From: Lactiplantibacillus xiangfangensis
GTDB taxonomy: Bacteria; Bacillota; Bacilli; Lactobacillales; Lactobacillaceae
Direction of reading: 5' to 3'
DNA: 64,000 nt
NCBI RefSeq assembly: GCF_001438845.1
Contig: NZ_JQCL01000057.1
Span: 62,001-126,000, forward strand
Positions 49,511-57,097 of this stretch are shown here, piece by piece. Each line of letters begins with the position of its first letter. The stretch's first letter is position 1. The notes under the pieces are model-generated. The model saw only the letters and a program-made list of their open reading frames with translations, did not search any database and was not told where the DNA came from. Position numbers and translations under genes: made by a program.

Positions 49511-49945
49511 TTAGCGGTGCCAGCGCATTGTGTATTCAGGTTGATTCGTCGCTTTATCAATCTGTTGCTCGTGAACGTGAAAACCGCTGTGGTGATAAAA
49601 GGCGACTGCGGGTCGGTTAGCGACGTAGACGGAAAGTTGCAGCTTATGGGTCAGTTCTTTGGCAGCGGCTAGTAACGCCGTCCCGACGCCTTGCTGTTGG
49701 GCACCTGCTTGCACGAAGATTCCCGCAACGTAGTGCCCTTGTAAGCCAATAAAACCGACGATTTTTTCGGCGGTTGTGGCAATAATCAGTTGGGCTTGTG
49801 GTAGGGCGGTCCGGACTGCTGGTGCCTGCTTACGCCAATAGTCAGCCTTGATAAATGGGTGGGCCTTCAGGTTGCCGTGGAGCCAAATCGTCATCAGTTG
49901 ATCGAGTTGTTCAGTGGTGGGGTGGTGCAATAAATAGGTTTGCAT
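49511..49945 (-). CDS. GNAT-family N-acetyltransferase
   Basis: 144 residues. The acetyl-CoA binding block is visible as I-F-V-Q-A-G-A-Q-Q-Q-G-V-G-T-A-L-L (Q-x-x-G-V-G motif), and the C-terminal strand A-V-A-F-Y-H-H-S-G-F-H-V is typical of GNATs. The frame is open to 50080, but ATG 49945 has AAGGAAG four bases upstream and yields the normal N-terminus. It resembles the small YjaB/YafP-like group. The substrate is unknown. Confidence 0.88.
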   Translation of the reverse strand: MQTYLLHHPTTEQLDQLMTIWLHGNLKAHPFIKADYWRKQAPAVRTALPQAQLIIATTAEKIVGFIGLQGHYVAGIFVQAGAQQQGVGTALLAAAKELTHKLQLSVYVANRPAVAFYHHSGFHVHEQQIDKATNQPEYTMRWHR

Positions 49946-50065
49946 AGGTCTTCCTTGTTCATAAATTAGCGGTATTGATAATAAAAATCGCTTGTGTGGT
50001 TTTAAAAAATAGGATTCATCAACTAAATACGTAATTAGTAGTAGCAATCCGTTTAATTCTTGAAA

Positions 50066-50122
50066 ATAAATAAGGTGCATTCACGCTATCCTGAACAACG
50101 GATGGGTGAATACACCTTATTC
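50066..50122. terminator. Terminator of oppA
   Basis: AATAAGGTGCATTCAC pairs with GTGAATACACCTTATT (one mismatch) downstream of the minus-strand oppA stop. Confidence 0.8.
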
Positions 50123-50155
50123 ATTATTAAATGTTAAATCGTTGTGTGCTGGACT

Positions 50156-51823
50156 TTATTTGGCCATGTAAGCACCCTTGAAGTTGTAGTTGATACCGGC
50201 TGTGTTGTAAACGAGCCCTTTCAACTTAGGGTTGACCATTTGTGCAATGACGTTTTGAGAAAGTGGGGCGACGCCTTGATCAGTACCGATGATTTTTTCA
50301 GCTTTAGCAAGTTGTTCCCAACGGGTCGCGGTGCTGGTCGTTGCGTTAGCGGCGCTGATAGCACTGTCGTAATCAGAATTTGTCCATTTCCCAAAGTTGT
50401 AGTCGTTCTTAGACGTCATGATGCCTAAGTCAGAGATTGGGTCGGAGAAGTCGGCTTGCCATGCGGAGATAACTAACTGGAAGTTCCCAGCGGTTTCACG
50501 TGCAATCCGAGTCTTGTAAGGAACGGTAACGCTATTGACCTTCAAACCAGGCAATTCCTTTTCCAATTGACCTTGGACGTATTCGGAGATGGCCTTCATT
50601 TGATCGGTATCGTCGTGCGTCAACGTAACGGTCAACGACTTCTTACCGACTTCCTTAAGACCTTCTTGCCAGAGTTTTTTAGCCTTGGCGTTATCTTGAG
50701 TGACTGAATCGGCAACGGTATTTTCAGTTGCGAAGTCTTTTCCAGTTGTTGGATCCTTCGCTAAGCCACTAGTGGCGAAGCCCTTTGGTGTAACGGAACC
50801 GTCACCGAGGACGTCGTTAACGAGTTGCTTACGGTCTAACGTTAATGACATGGCTTGACGAAGTTTCGTGTTAGCCAAAGCCTTGACTTTCTTTTGGTTG
50901 AATTCAAGGTAGTTCAAACGTGAAGACTTACGGATGACCAACTTACTGTTGTTCTTTTCGTTTTTAACTTGTTGACCTGAAAGGACGGCGGCATCAAGCT
51001 TGCCACTCTGGAATAAGTTAAATGCGGTCGTTGTTGATTTAACCACTTGGTCGTTGATCTTTGTTAAGTAGACGTGTTTCTTGTCCCAGTAGTCCGTGTT
51101 ACGAACAAGGGTCCAAGTTGAGTTAGTCCCTTTCCAACCAGTCATCTTAAATGGCCCGTCATAGACCATCTTGCTGGCGCTAGTCCCGTATTGCTTGCCA
51201 TATTTTTGAACGGCGTGTTGGTTTTGTGGGAAGAAGACCACGAAGCCCATCAGGAGTTTAAAGTATTGCATTGGTTTTTCCAGCGTGACGGTCAACTTGT
51301 ACTTGCCATCCGCCTTGATGCCTAAAGTAGAAGGACTCGCTTTCCCTGCAGTGATCTTATCAGCGTTCTTGATGCCAGAATACAGGTAAGCGTATTGAGA
51401 AGCGGTCTTAGGGTTAACGGTGCGGCGCCAACCATAAACGAAGTCTTGGGCGGTTACTTTATCACCGTTGCTCCATTTGGCATTTTTACGTAATGTGAAG
51501 GTATAAGTTTTCTTATCCTTCGAGACCGTGGTCCCCGTTGCAATCCCTGGTGTGACCTTGCTATCTTTGCCTAAACGGTACAGGCCTTCTTGCGAGTTAC
51601 TGATCATGGTCCCACTAATAACATCGGTTGCCATTGACGGGTCAAGTGTTGTAATGTCTTGCCCGTTTTCAGACCAATTTAAAACCTGGGTCTTGGCCAT
51701 GCCAGCGGTGGTATTACCCGCGTTTGCTGCATTAGAATCTGCCGACTTGCTACCACAACCAACCAATAAGCCACCAGCTGTGACGGTAACTGCTGCTGCT
51801 GTTGCTAAAAATTTCCATTTCAT
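50156..51823 (-). CDS. oppA: Oligopeptide ABC transporter substrate-binding lipoprotein
   Basis: 555 residues. The signal peptide has lipobox L-V-G-C (Cys at 23), then a family 5 solute-binding protein: T-L-D-P-S-M-A-T-D, N-A-K-W-S-N-G-D-K-V-T-A-Q-D-F-V-Y-G-W-R-R. It captures peptides at the cell surface. No permease or ATPase genes are adjacent, so it is an orphan receptor that probably shares a distant Opp system. GGGGGC precedes the ATG by about ten bases. Confidence 0.93.
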   Translation of the reverse strand: MKWKFLATAAAVTVTAGGLLVGCGSKSADSNAANAGNTTAGMAKTQVLNWSENGQDITTLDPSMATDVISGTMISNSQEGLYRLGKDSKVTPGIATGTTVSKDKKTYTFTLRKNAKWSNGDKVTAQDFVYGWRRTVNPKTASQYAYLYSGIKNADKITAGKASPSTLGIKADGKYKLTVTLEKPMQYFKLLMGFVVFFPQNQHAVQKYGKQYGTSASKMVYDGPFKMTGWKGTNSTWTLVRNTDYWDKKHVYLTKINDQVVKSTTTAFNLFQSGKLDAAVLSGQQVKNEKNNSKLVIRKSSRLNYLEFNQKKVKALANTKLRQAMSLTLDRKQLVNDVLGDGSVTPKGFATSGLAKDPTTGKDFATENTVADSVTQDNAKAKKLWQEGLKEVGKKSLTVTLTHDDTDQMKAISEYVQGQLEKELPGLKVNSVTVPYKTRIARETAGNFQLVISAWQADFSDPISDLGIMTSKNDYNFGKWTNSDYDSAISAANATTSTATRWEQLAKAEKIIGTDQGVAPLSQNVIAQMVNPKLKGLVYNTAGINYNFKGAYMAK

Positions 51824-51929
51824 AAAATAAGTGCCCCCTACTCAAGTGACTATGTACGATATAAAAATGAGAATACATTAAAAACAGATTAAAATCAATA
51901 TTTAATTTTTAATGTTTTGAACAGAAACA

Positions 51930-51971
51930 CCAAAAAAGCAGTCCTATCAAGGGTTGATAGGACTGCTTTGG
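51930..51971. terminator. Terminator of serCA
   Basis: CCAAAAAAGCAGTCCTATCA pairs with TGATAGGACTGCTTTGG; on the minus strand it ends in a T run just after serA. Confidence 0.9.
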
Positions 51972-52002
51972 TTAGAAAGTTTTTTATCCAAATTGGAAAA
52001 GA

Positions 52003-53172
52003 CTAGGCGTTAGCAATCAACCGAACACGGGTCACTGCTGGAATAGCGTTGAGCGCCGTAATCAATTGTTGGCTATTTTGATGGTCTAAAGCGTCGACGT
52101 CGATAATCGTGTAGGCCGTTTGGTGTTTAGCCGCGTTCGCCATGGTAGCGATGTTCAAGTTGGCAGCCGCCAACTTAGACGTAATCTGGCTCACCATGTT
52201 AGGGACGTTGTCGTGAATTACGGTAAAACGGTAGGCGGCGTTAAACGGGACGGTTAAGTCGGGTAAATTAATGGCTGACTTGACGTTACCGGTTTCTAAG
52301 TAAGTCATGATCGTCTTGGCGGCCTGGGTTGCCCCGTTGACCTCCGCTTCAATCGTGGAGCCGCCGATGTGAGGCGTGACCGTTACGTCATCGCGGTTAG
52401 CCAGCTGGGGTTCGCCAAAGTCGGTGTAGTAGTGCGTGAGGTGGTGCGCGTCCAGCGCTGCCACGGCCGCTGCATTATTGACGATGCCAATGCGTGAGTA
52501 GTTGAACAGGTTGGCGCCGGCGGGCATTGCCGCCAACTCGTCGGGACCAATCAAATTTAAAGTGTCCTCATTTTTAGGCACATGCACGGTGACGTAGTCC
52601 GCATGTTTGACCGCATCTTTAAGCGTTGCAGCGCGTTGAACTTGTTTCGCAATGTTCCAAGCGGCGTCTGCGGATAAGTAGGGATCGTAGCCAATCACGT
52701 TCATACCAAGCGTCAACGCGGCGTTAGCCACTAATGACCCGACGTGCCCCAGACCAATCACGGCCAAGGTTTTACCTAACAGTTCCGTGCCATTAAACTT
52801 CGTTTTGTCATGTTCGGTCCGCTGAGAAACGTCTGCCTCAGTGTGTTTGGCGGAGTAGCTGGTCGCGGCCATCAAGTTCCGTGAAGAGATAATTAACAGC
52901 GCAATGACCAGTTCTTTGACGGCGTTAGCGTTACTACCGGGAGTATTGAACACGGCGGTACCGTTGGCGGTCGCCTGGTCGACGGGGACGTTGTTGACGC
53001 CGGCGCCCGCCCGGACGATCACTTTCAGTGATTCGGGTAAGGTCTGTTGGTGCAAATTAACCGAGCGAATTAAGTAGGCATCGGGATGCTCGGACTGATT
53101 TAACGTGTAATTTTGAGTGAACGTATTGAGCCCAGCTTGGGCAATCGCATTATAAGTTTTAACTTGATACAT
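52003..53172 (-). CDS. serA: D-3-phosphoglycerate dehydrogenase with ACT domain
   Basis: 389 residues. It oxidises 3-phosphoglycerate to 3-phosphohydroxypyruvate, the first step of serine synthesis. The NAD fold has G-L-G-H-V-G-S-L-V-A, the catalytic Arg is in V-R-A-G-A-G-V-N-N and the His in P-H-I-G-G-S-T. A C-terminal ACT-like regulatory domain (about 318-389) fits feedback by serine. Its ATG overlaps the serC stop (TAATG). A serine-codon leader peptide lies upstream of the operon. Confidence 0.95.
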   Translation of the reverse strand: MYQVKTYNAIAQAGLNTFTQNYTLNQSEHPDAYLIRSVNLHQQTLPESLKVIVRAGAGVNNVPVDQATANGTAVFNTPGSNANAVKELVIALLIISSRNLMAATSYSAKHTEADVSQRTEHDKTKFNGTELLGKTLAVIGLGHVGSLVANAALTLGMNVIGYDPYLSADAAWNIAKQVQRAATLKDAVKHADYVTVHVPKNEDTLNLIGPDELAAMPAGANLFNYSRIGIVNNAAAVAALDAHHLTHYYTDFGEPQLANRDDVTVTPHIGGSTIEAEVNGATQAAKTIMTYLETGNVKSAINLPDLTVPFNAAYRFTVIHDNVPNMVSQITSKLAAANLNIATMANAAKHQTAYTIIDVDALDHQNSQQLITALNAIPAVTRVRLIANA

Positions 53173-54263
53173 TAGTTCAGCACTCCTTTGGCATGAGTGG
53201 CTTCAAAAGTAGCGAGATAATCGACGAGGGCGTCGACGCCAGCTAGTGGCATGGCGTTATACAGACTAGCGCGCATCCCGCCAACTAGTCGGTGGCCCTT
53301 TAGATTTAGGAGACCTTGATCCGTGGCGCCAGCAATGAATTGGGCATCTAACGCAGGGTCACCCGTCATGAACGGCACGTTCATCGTGGAACGGTCGCTG
53401 GGTATAACCGGGTTATTGAATAATTGAGATTGATCCAAGAAGTCGTACAGCCGGGCCGCTTTTTCTTGGTTGCGTTGGGCCATTGCGGCAAGTCCGCCTT
53501 GAGCCTTTAACCACTTGAGGACGAGTCCCGCTGCGTAAATGGCAAAGACCGGTGGCGTGTTAAACATTGATTGTTTCTCCGCAAAGAGCTGGTAGTCGAG
53601 CATGCTTGGTAAATTCTTGGCGTGGCCAATCAAATCGTCACGGACGATCACAATGGTTAAGCCGGCAGGACCTAAGTTCTTTTGAGCCCCGGCAAAAATC
53701 ATACCGAAGTCGGTGACGTTATAAGGTTGACCCAAGAAATTGGACGACATGTCGGCGACTAACGGGACGTGACCAGTATCTGGAAGTTTTGTGTACATTG
53801 TTCCTTCAATGGTGTTGTTCGTGGTAAGGTGAACGTAGTCTAAATTTTGGTCGACTGGTCCTTGTAGTTGCGGTAGCGCCGTGAAGTGGTTATCAGTGCC
53901 CGTTGCTAAAATGTCGACTTGGGTGGCCACTCGCCGGGCTTCATCAGCAGCCCGGCTGGCCCAATGCCCGCTATCAAGTAAGCCGATGTGGTGGTGGGCG
54001 GTGGCTAGGTTAAGTGGTGCGGCTGTAAATTGCAACGTCCCGCCGCCTTGGAAAAAGAGGACGCGGTAGTTGTTTGGAATTTGCATTAAGTCGCGCAAAT
54101 CTTGTTCGGCGTCGTTGATGACTTGTTCAAACAGTTGCGAGCGGTGGGAGATTTCCATGATGCTCATTCCTGAGTCTTGAAACGACGGTAATTCAGCTTG
54201 AATCTGATCAATGACCGGTTTCGGCATGACGGCTGGACCGGCAGAAAAGTTATACGTTGGCAT
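53172..54263 (-). CDS. serC: Phosphoserine aminotransferase
   Basis: 363 residues, PLP-dependent, converting 3-phosphohydroxypyruvate and glutamate to phosphoserine. The N-terminus Y-N-F-S-A-G-P-A-V-M-P and the PLP lysine in A-G-A-Q-K-N-L-G-P-A-G are diagnostic. GTGGGGA precedes the ATG. It is first of the serC-serA pair, 52 bp after an attenuator terminator. No serB is adjacent; the divergent histidine phosphatase is a candidate. Confidence 0.95.
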   Translation of the reverse strand: MPTYNFSAGPAVMPKPVIDQIQAELPSFQDSGMSIMEISHRSQLFEQVINDAEQDLRDLMQIPNNYRVLFFQGGGTLQFTAAPLNLATAHHHIGLLDSGHWASRAADEARRVATQVDILATGTDNHFTALPQLQGPVDQNLDYVHLTTNNTIEGTMYTKLPDTGHVPLVADMSSNFLGQPYNVTDFGMIFAGAQKNLGPAGLTIVIVRDDLIGHAKNLPSMLDYQLFAEKQSMFNTPPVFAIYAAGLVLKWLKAQGGLAAMAQRNQEKAARLYDFLDQSQLFNNPVIPSDRSTMNVPFMTGDPALDAQFIAGATDQGLLNLKGHRLVGGMRASLYNAMPLAGVDALVDYLATFEATHAKGVLN

Positions 54264-54306
54264 AAAAAAATCCCCACTTTCAAATTAGTGACTAACCAAA
54301 TGACTA

Positions 54307-54345
54307 TAAAAAAGCCCTCGTAGTCAATTCGACTACCAGGACTGT
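54307..54345 (-). terminator. Attenuator terminator upstream of serC
   Basis: Minus strand: AGTCCTGGTAGTC-gaatt-GACTACGAGGGCT followed by TTTTTT. Its arms contain TCCTGGT (54341-54335) and ACGAGGG (54321-54315). Both words also occur once earlier in the leader, so alternative pairing is possible. Confidence 0.88.
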
Positions 54346-54425
54346 TAATTAATCAGTATTATAACCGCCCTCGTCATCGAATGTGATTGAACATCCGTGC
54401 TGGGGCTTGATTTGCTCACGCGAAA

Positions 54426-54494
54426 TTAGGCCAACACAGATGGGTGTGTAGACCAGGAGGAGACGATTAAATTAGCATTACGATTAATAGTCAT
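54426..54494 (-). CDS. Serine-rich leader peptide of serCA (22 aa)
   Basis: ATG 54494 lies seven bases after AAGGAGTG and encodes M-T-I-N-R-N-A-N-L-I-V-S-S-W-S-T-H-P-S-V-L-A. Four serine codons sit between positions 12 and 19. The double-Ser codons overlap the first TCCTGGT word (54458-54452), which can pair with ACGAGGG at 54374-54368. This is the arrangement of a classical leader-peptide attenuator: ribosome stalling for lack of Ser-tRNA frees the second segment to pair with the third and prevents the terminator. Function is inferred from sequence only. Confidence 0.75.
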   Translation of the reverse strand: MTINRNANLIVSSWSTHPSVLA

Positions 54495-54633
54495 AAAACT
54501 CACTCCTTGATTTCAATGACTACAATTTATCAAGAGAAACTTATTTTGTCAAGTCAACAAATGAGAAAAATTATGTCATAATTAAGAAAAGCACAGCGTC
54601 GTTCATAAATATTTAATTTTACAGGAGACTAGT

Positions 54634-55257
54634 ATGACAACCTTTTACATCGTTCGCCACGGACAAACGACGGCGAACGCCCAAAATTTGAAACAGGGCA
54701 CCATTAATACGGCAGTTACCCAGCTAAATAAGGTGGGACAACGGCAAGCGCAGGAGCTGCACGCGACGTTTGACATTAGTTTTGCCGACCGACTGATTTG
54801 TAGCCCGTTGGATCGAACCCGGGCGACGGCCGCGATTTTAAACCGGGGGCGGGATTTGCCACTGACCACGGATGAACGGTTATTAGAGATTTCATACGGT
54901 CAGTGGGACGGTCAAGATAACGCAAAGTTATTGGCAACGTACCCTCAGTACTTTGATCCATTTTTAAAAGACGTCTTACCGACCTACGTTTCGGTAGCGA
55001 CGGCGGGCGAGACGTTTGACCACGTCATTCAACGGGCCCAAGCCTTTTTGACAACCACGGCGGCGCAGTATCCCGATGACAAGATTATTGTGGTGACCCA
55101 CGGTTTTACCGTCAAAGCCATGGCGCTAGCCGTATTGCAACCGCAAGACCCAATGAGCTTACCGGAACCAGAAAATACTAGCGTCACTAAAATCACGGTG
55201 GACGTAGCCACGCAACGGGAATTTTTGAGCTATTATAATCGGCATAGTAGTTTTTAA
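54634..55257 (+). CDS. Histidine phosphatase family protein (phosphoglycerate mutase-like)
   Basis: 207 residues. The phosphohistidine motif V-R-H-G-Q-T-T-A-N gives H9 as nucleophile. A second histidine is in V-V-T-H-G-F-T-V-K, and E-I-S-Y-G-Q-W-D-G is the usual third block. It could be a broad phosphatase or a cofactor-dependent mutase. It is divergent from serC with a shared 370-bp control region. Since no serB is seen nearby, a phosphoserine phosphatase role, as shown for some members of this family, is plausible. Confidence 0.88.
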   Translation: MTTFYIVRHGQTTANAQNLKQGTINTAVTQLNKVGQRQAQELHATFDISFADRLICSPLDRTRATAAILNRGRDLPLTTDERLLEISYGQWDGQDNAKLLATYPQYFDPFLKDVLPTYVSVATAGETFDHVIQRAQAFLTTTAAQYPDDKIIVVTHGFTVKAMALAVLQPQDPMSLPEPENTSVTKITVDVATQREFLSYYNRHSSF

Positions 55258-55265
55258 TGTCCCCC

Positions 55266-55294
55266 TTAACGAATACGCGATTTCGGCCTACAAT
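55266..55294 (+). promoter_or_regulatory. Orphan promoter for candidate sRNA
   Basis: TTAACG (55266-55271), a 17-bp spacer, TACAAT (55289-55294). No open frame follows before the terminator at 55393-55428. Confidence 0.5.
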
Positions 55295-55300
55295 GGAAAG

Positions 55301-55428
55301 TAGTTTGGGGTAATCACGCACTGTTGCTCCTTACCCCAAACGGCGTATCAATCAGGCAGCAACAGCAGACATCACATATAAACTCCTAAGTGAGGCAATC
55401 CTGGCGACTTGCGAGGACTGCCTTTTTT
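55301..55428 (+). ncRNA. Candidate small RNA of about 128 nt
   Basis: Begins about seven bases after the -10 and ends at a clean terminator (AGGCAATCCT...AGGACTGCCTTTTTT). The first hairpin is GTTTGGGGTAA/TTACCCCAAAC (about 55304-55343) with CTGTTGCTCC in its loop. AGCAACAG at about 55363 could pair with that loop. The single-stranded ACTCCT before the terminator is complementary to a Shine-Dalgarno, a common sRNA seed. No coding frame is seen. It could instead be a leader of the next gene. Confidence 0.5.
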
Positions 55429-55439
55429 GTGTTTAAGGT

Positions 55440-55458
55440 TATAATGTAACCGTTAACT
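55440..55458 (+). promoter_or_regulatory. -10 with overlapping cre before aldo/keto reductase
   Basis: TATAAT (55440-55445) runs into TGTAACCGTTAACT (55445-55458), which matches the CcpA consensus at all but the last position. Confidence 0.6.
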
Positions 55459-55482
55459 AAAATTATTTAAGGTGGTATTAGT

Positions 55483-56475
55483 ATGACATATTCAGCAGCA
55501 AGTACCCGCTATGATGAACTACCGATTCGCCGGGTTGGTAGGACTGGATTGCAGTTACCAATTGTTTCGTTAGGATTGTGGCGGAACTTTGGTGACGAAC
55601 AACCCTATGCGAATTCGCGTAAAGTTGTGCTCGATGCGTTTGATCACGGGGTCTTTAGTTTTGACCTCGCCAATAATTATGGGCCGTCTAAAGGATCGGC
55701 AGAACAAACCTTTGGGAAAATTTTCCAAGACGACTTAAAACCTTATCGTGATGAATTGGTGATTACAACGAAGGCTGGCTATCCGGCATGGCCAGGACCA
55801 TACGGCGCTTTTGGGTCACGTAAGACGTTGATCAGTTCATTGGACCGTAGCTTGAAACGGATGCATTTGGATTATGTCGATTTATACTACTCACACCGGC
55901 CAGATCCAGACATTGATTTACAAGAAACTGCGCAGGCTCTCGATCAAGTTGTACGGCAGGGGAAGGCCATGTACGTCGGAATCTCAAATTACGACCGGGA
56001 CCAAACCGCAGAAATGATCGGCTACTTTAAGGACATGCACACGCCGTTCACCGTTAACCAATTTTCTTACAACATGTTGCATGAAACAGCCCAAACGACT
56101 GGGTTGATTGATTTGTTGGCGCAAAATGGGGCCGGTTTAGTCGCGTATGGTCCGTTGGCGGAAGGCTTGCTAACGCAACGTTACTTAGACGGAATCCCCG
56201 CTGACTTTCCAATTCACCGGACCAATAAATACTTGCTAGCTAACGGGACCGATGCGGTTGTCAAGCGGCTAAATGACTTGAACGCCGTGGCGCAACACCG
56301 TGGCCAAACGTTAGCCCAGATGGCGTTAGCTTGGCTGTTGCGATCTGAAGCTGTTACCAGTGTCATTATCGGGACGACTAGCATCGCGCACTTACACGCA
56401 AACTTGGACGCCGCTAAACAGTTGATGTTCAGCGATGAAGAGGTCGCAACAATCAAACAAATTTTGAAAAAATAG
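55483..56475 (+). CDS. Aldo/keto reductase, YghZ/glyceraldehyde-3-P reductase-like
   Basis: 330 residues. Catalytic D-L-A-N-N-Y (Asp and Tyr), T-T-K-A-G-Y (Lys) and Y-Y-S-H-R-P (His) are visible. The length and the insertion around A-W-P-G-P-Y-G match the AKR14/YghZ branch, which reduces L-glyceraldehyde-3-phosphate and methylglyoxal in E. coli. AAGGTGG lies ahead of the ATG. It is monocistronic, with predicted catabolite control and a strong terminator. The physiological substrate here is unknown. Confidence 0.9.
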   Translation: MTYSAASTRYDELPIRRVGRTGLQLPIVSLGLWRNFGDEQPYANSRKVVLDAFDHGVFSFDLANNYGPSKGSAEQTFGKIFQDDLKPYRDELVITTKAGYPAWPGPYGAFGSRKTLISSLDRSLKRMHLDYVDLYYSHRPDPDIDLQETAQALDQVVRQGKAMYVGISNYDRDQTAEMIGYFKDMHTPFTVNQFSYNMLHETAQTTGLIDLLAQNGAGLVAYGPLAEGLLTQRYLDGIPADFPIHRTNKYLLANGTDAVVKRLNDLNAVAQHRGQTLAQMALAWLLRSEAVTSVIIGTTSIAHLHANLDAAKQLMFSDEEVATIKQILKK

Positions 56476-56494
56476 TGACTGAGTTTAACCAGAA

Positions 56495-56545
56495 TAAAAA
56501 CCACGTCCCAACGCCCCCTTCGACGAGGGAGGTTGGGACGTGGTT
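56495..56545. terminator. Terminator after aldo/keto reductase
   Basis: AAAAACCACGTCCCAAC pairs with GTTGGGACGTGGTTTT. Confidence 0.93.
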
Positions 56546-56697
56546 TTCGTTAGCACACGAAACGTGCAATGTGATGTTCAGATTCTAAAAATGTTCGGTT
56601 ACTCGGGTAGTTAACTGGGTGATTGGTTTTAACGTGAAAACATTCAAATGCCGGAAATCCCGTCCTAGCAACGTCATCAAATTGTAATAGTTTATTA

Positions 56698-56727
56698 CGA
56701 ACGTACGTTCTAAAAGTGTGCTATGAT
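56698..56727 (+). promoter_or_regulatory. LexA (DinR) SOS box over a promoter
   Basis: CGAACGTACGTTCT (56698-56711) differs from the Gram-positive consensus CGAACRNRYGTTYG at one end position. It covers the -35 region of a promoter whose -10 is TATGAT (56722-56727). DNA-damage induction of the next gene is predicted. Confidence 0.8.
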
Positions 56728-56757
56728 AAAGCTACTATTTTCGATGAGGTGATCTGA

Positions 56758-56979
56758 ATGGAACAGCTGAAACCAATTGAAGCTTCGTTGTTACAAGCTT
56801 ATGAATTAAATTGTGTGGTGCGATTGACCTTAGCGGACGGCGAACGTCCGAGTGGGTTGATTGCCGCCGTCAACGCGTCGGCGCTCTTTTTGAACCAGCA
56901 GGCCGGCGTCGTTAACCAAATTGCGCTCAGTGACGTTACCGCCATTGATTTCTTAAAAGAGTCGTGGTGGCAGCGTTAA
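56758..56979 (+). CDS. Small SOS-controlled protein, possibly YolD-like
   Basis: 73 residues. GAGGTG six bases ahead of the ATG supports the start. The core C-V-V-R-L-T-L-A-D-G...G-L-I-A-A-V-N, then I-A-L-S-D-V-T-A-I-D looks like the small barrel of YolD-like proteins, which often accompany Y-family (UmuC) polymerases. No polymerase gene is adjacent. The LexA box over its promoter supports a DNA-damage role. The family call is tentative. Confidence 0.7.
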   Translation: MEQLKPIEASLLQAYELNCVVRLTLADGERPSGLIAAVNASALFLNQQAGVVNQIALSDVTAIDFLKESWWQR

Positions 56980-57034
56980 TCCTGAAGATCAGATAAGGTG
57001 TCTGTAATCCAGCGCGATTTTGGCGCAAAATCAT

Positions 57035-57072
57035 AAAAAAGTTGTCCAGCAGGCTTGCTGAACAACTTTTTT
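57035..57072. terminator. Bidirectional terminator
   Basis: AAAAAAGTTGTCCAGCA pairs with TGCTGAACAACTTTTTT (one mismatch). It separates the SOS gene from the convergent NFACT gene; a GATTTTG/CAAAATC hairpin precedes it. Confidence 0.9.
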
Positions 57073-57097
57073 AGTGGACAGACGATACTGACAACGT

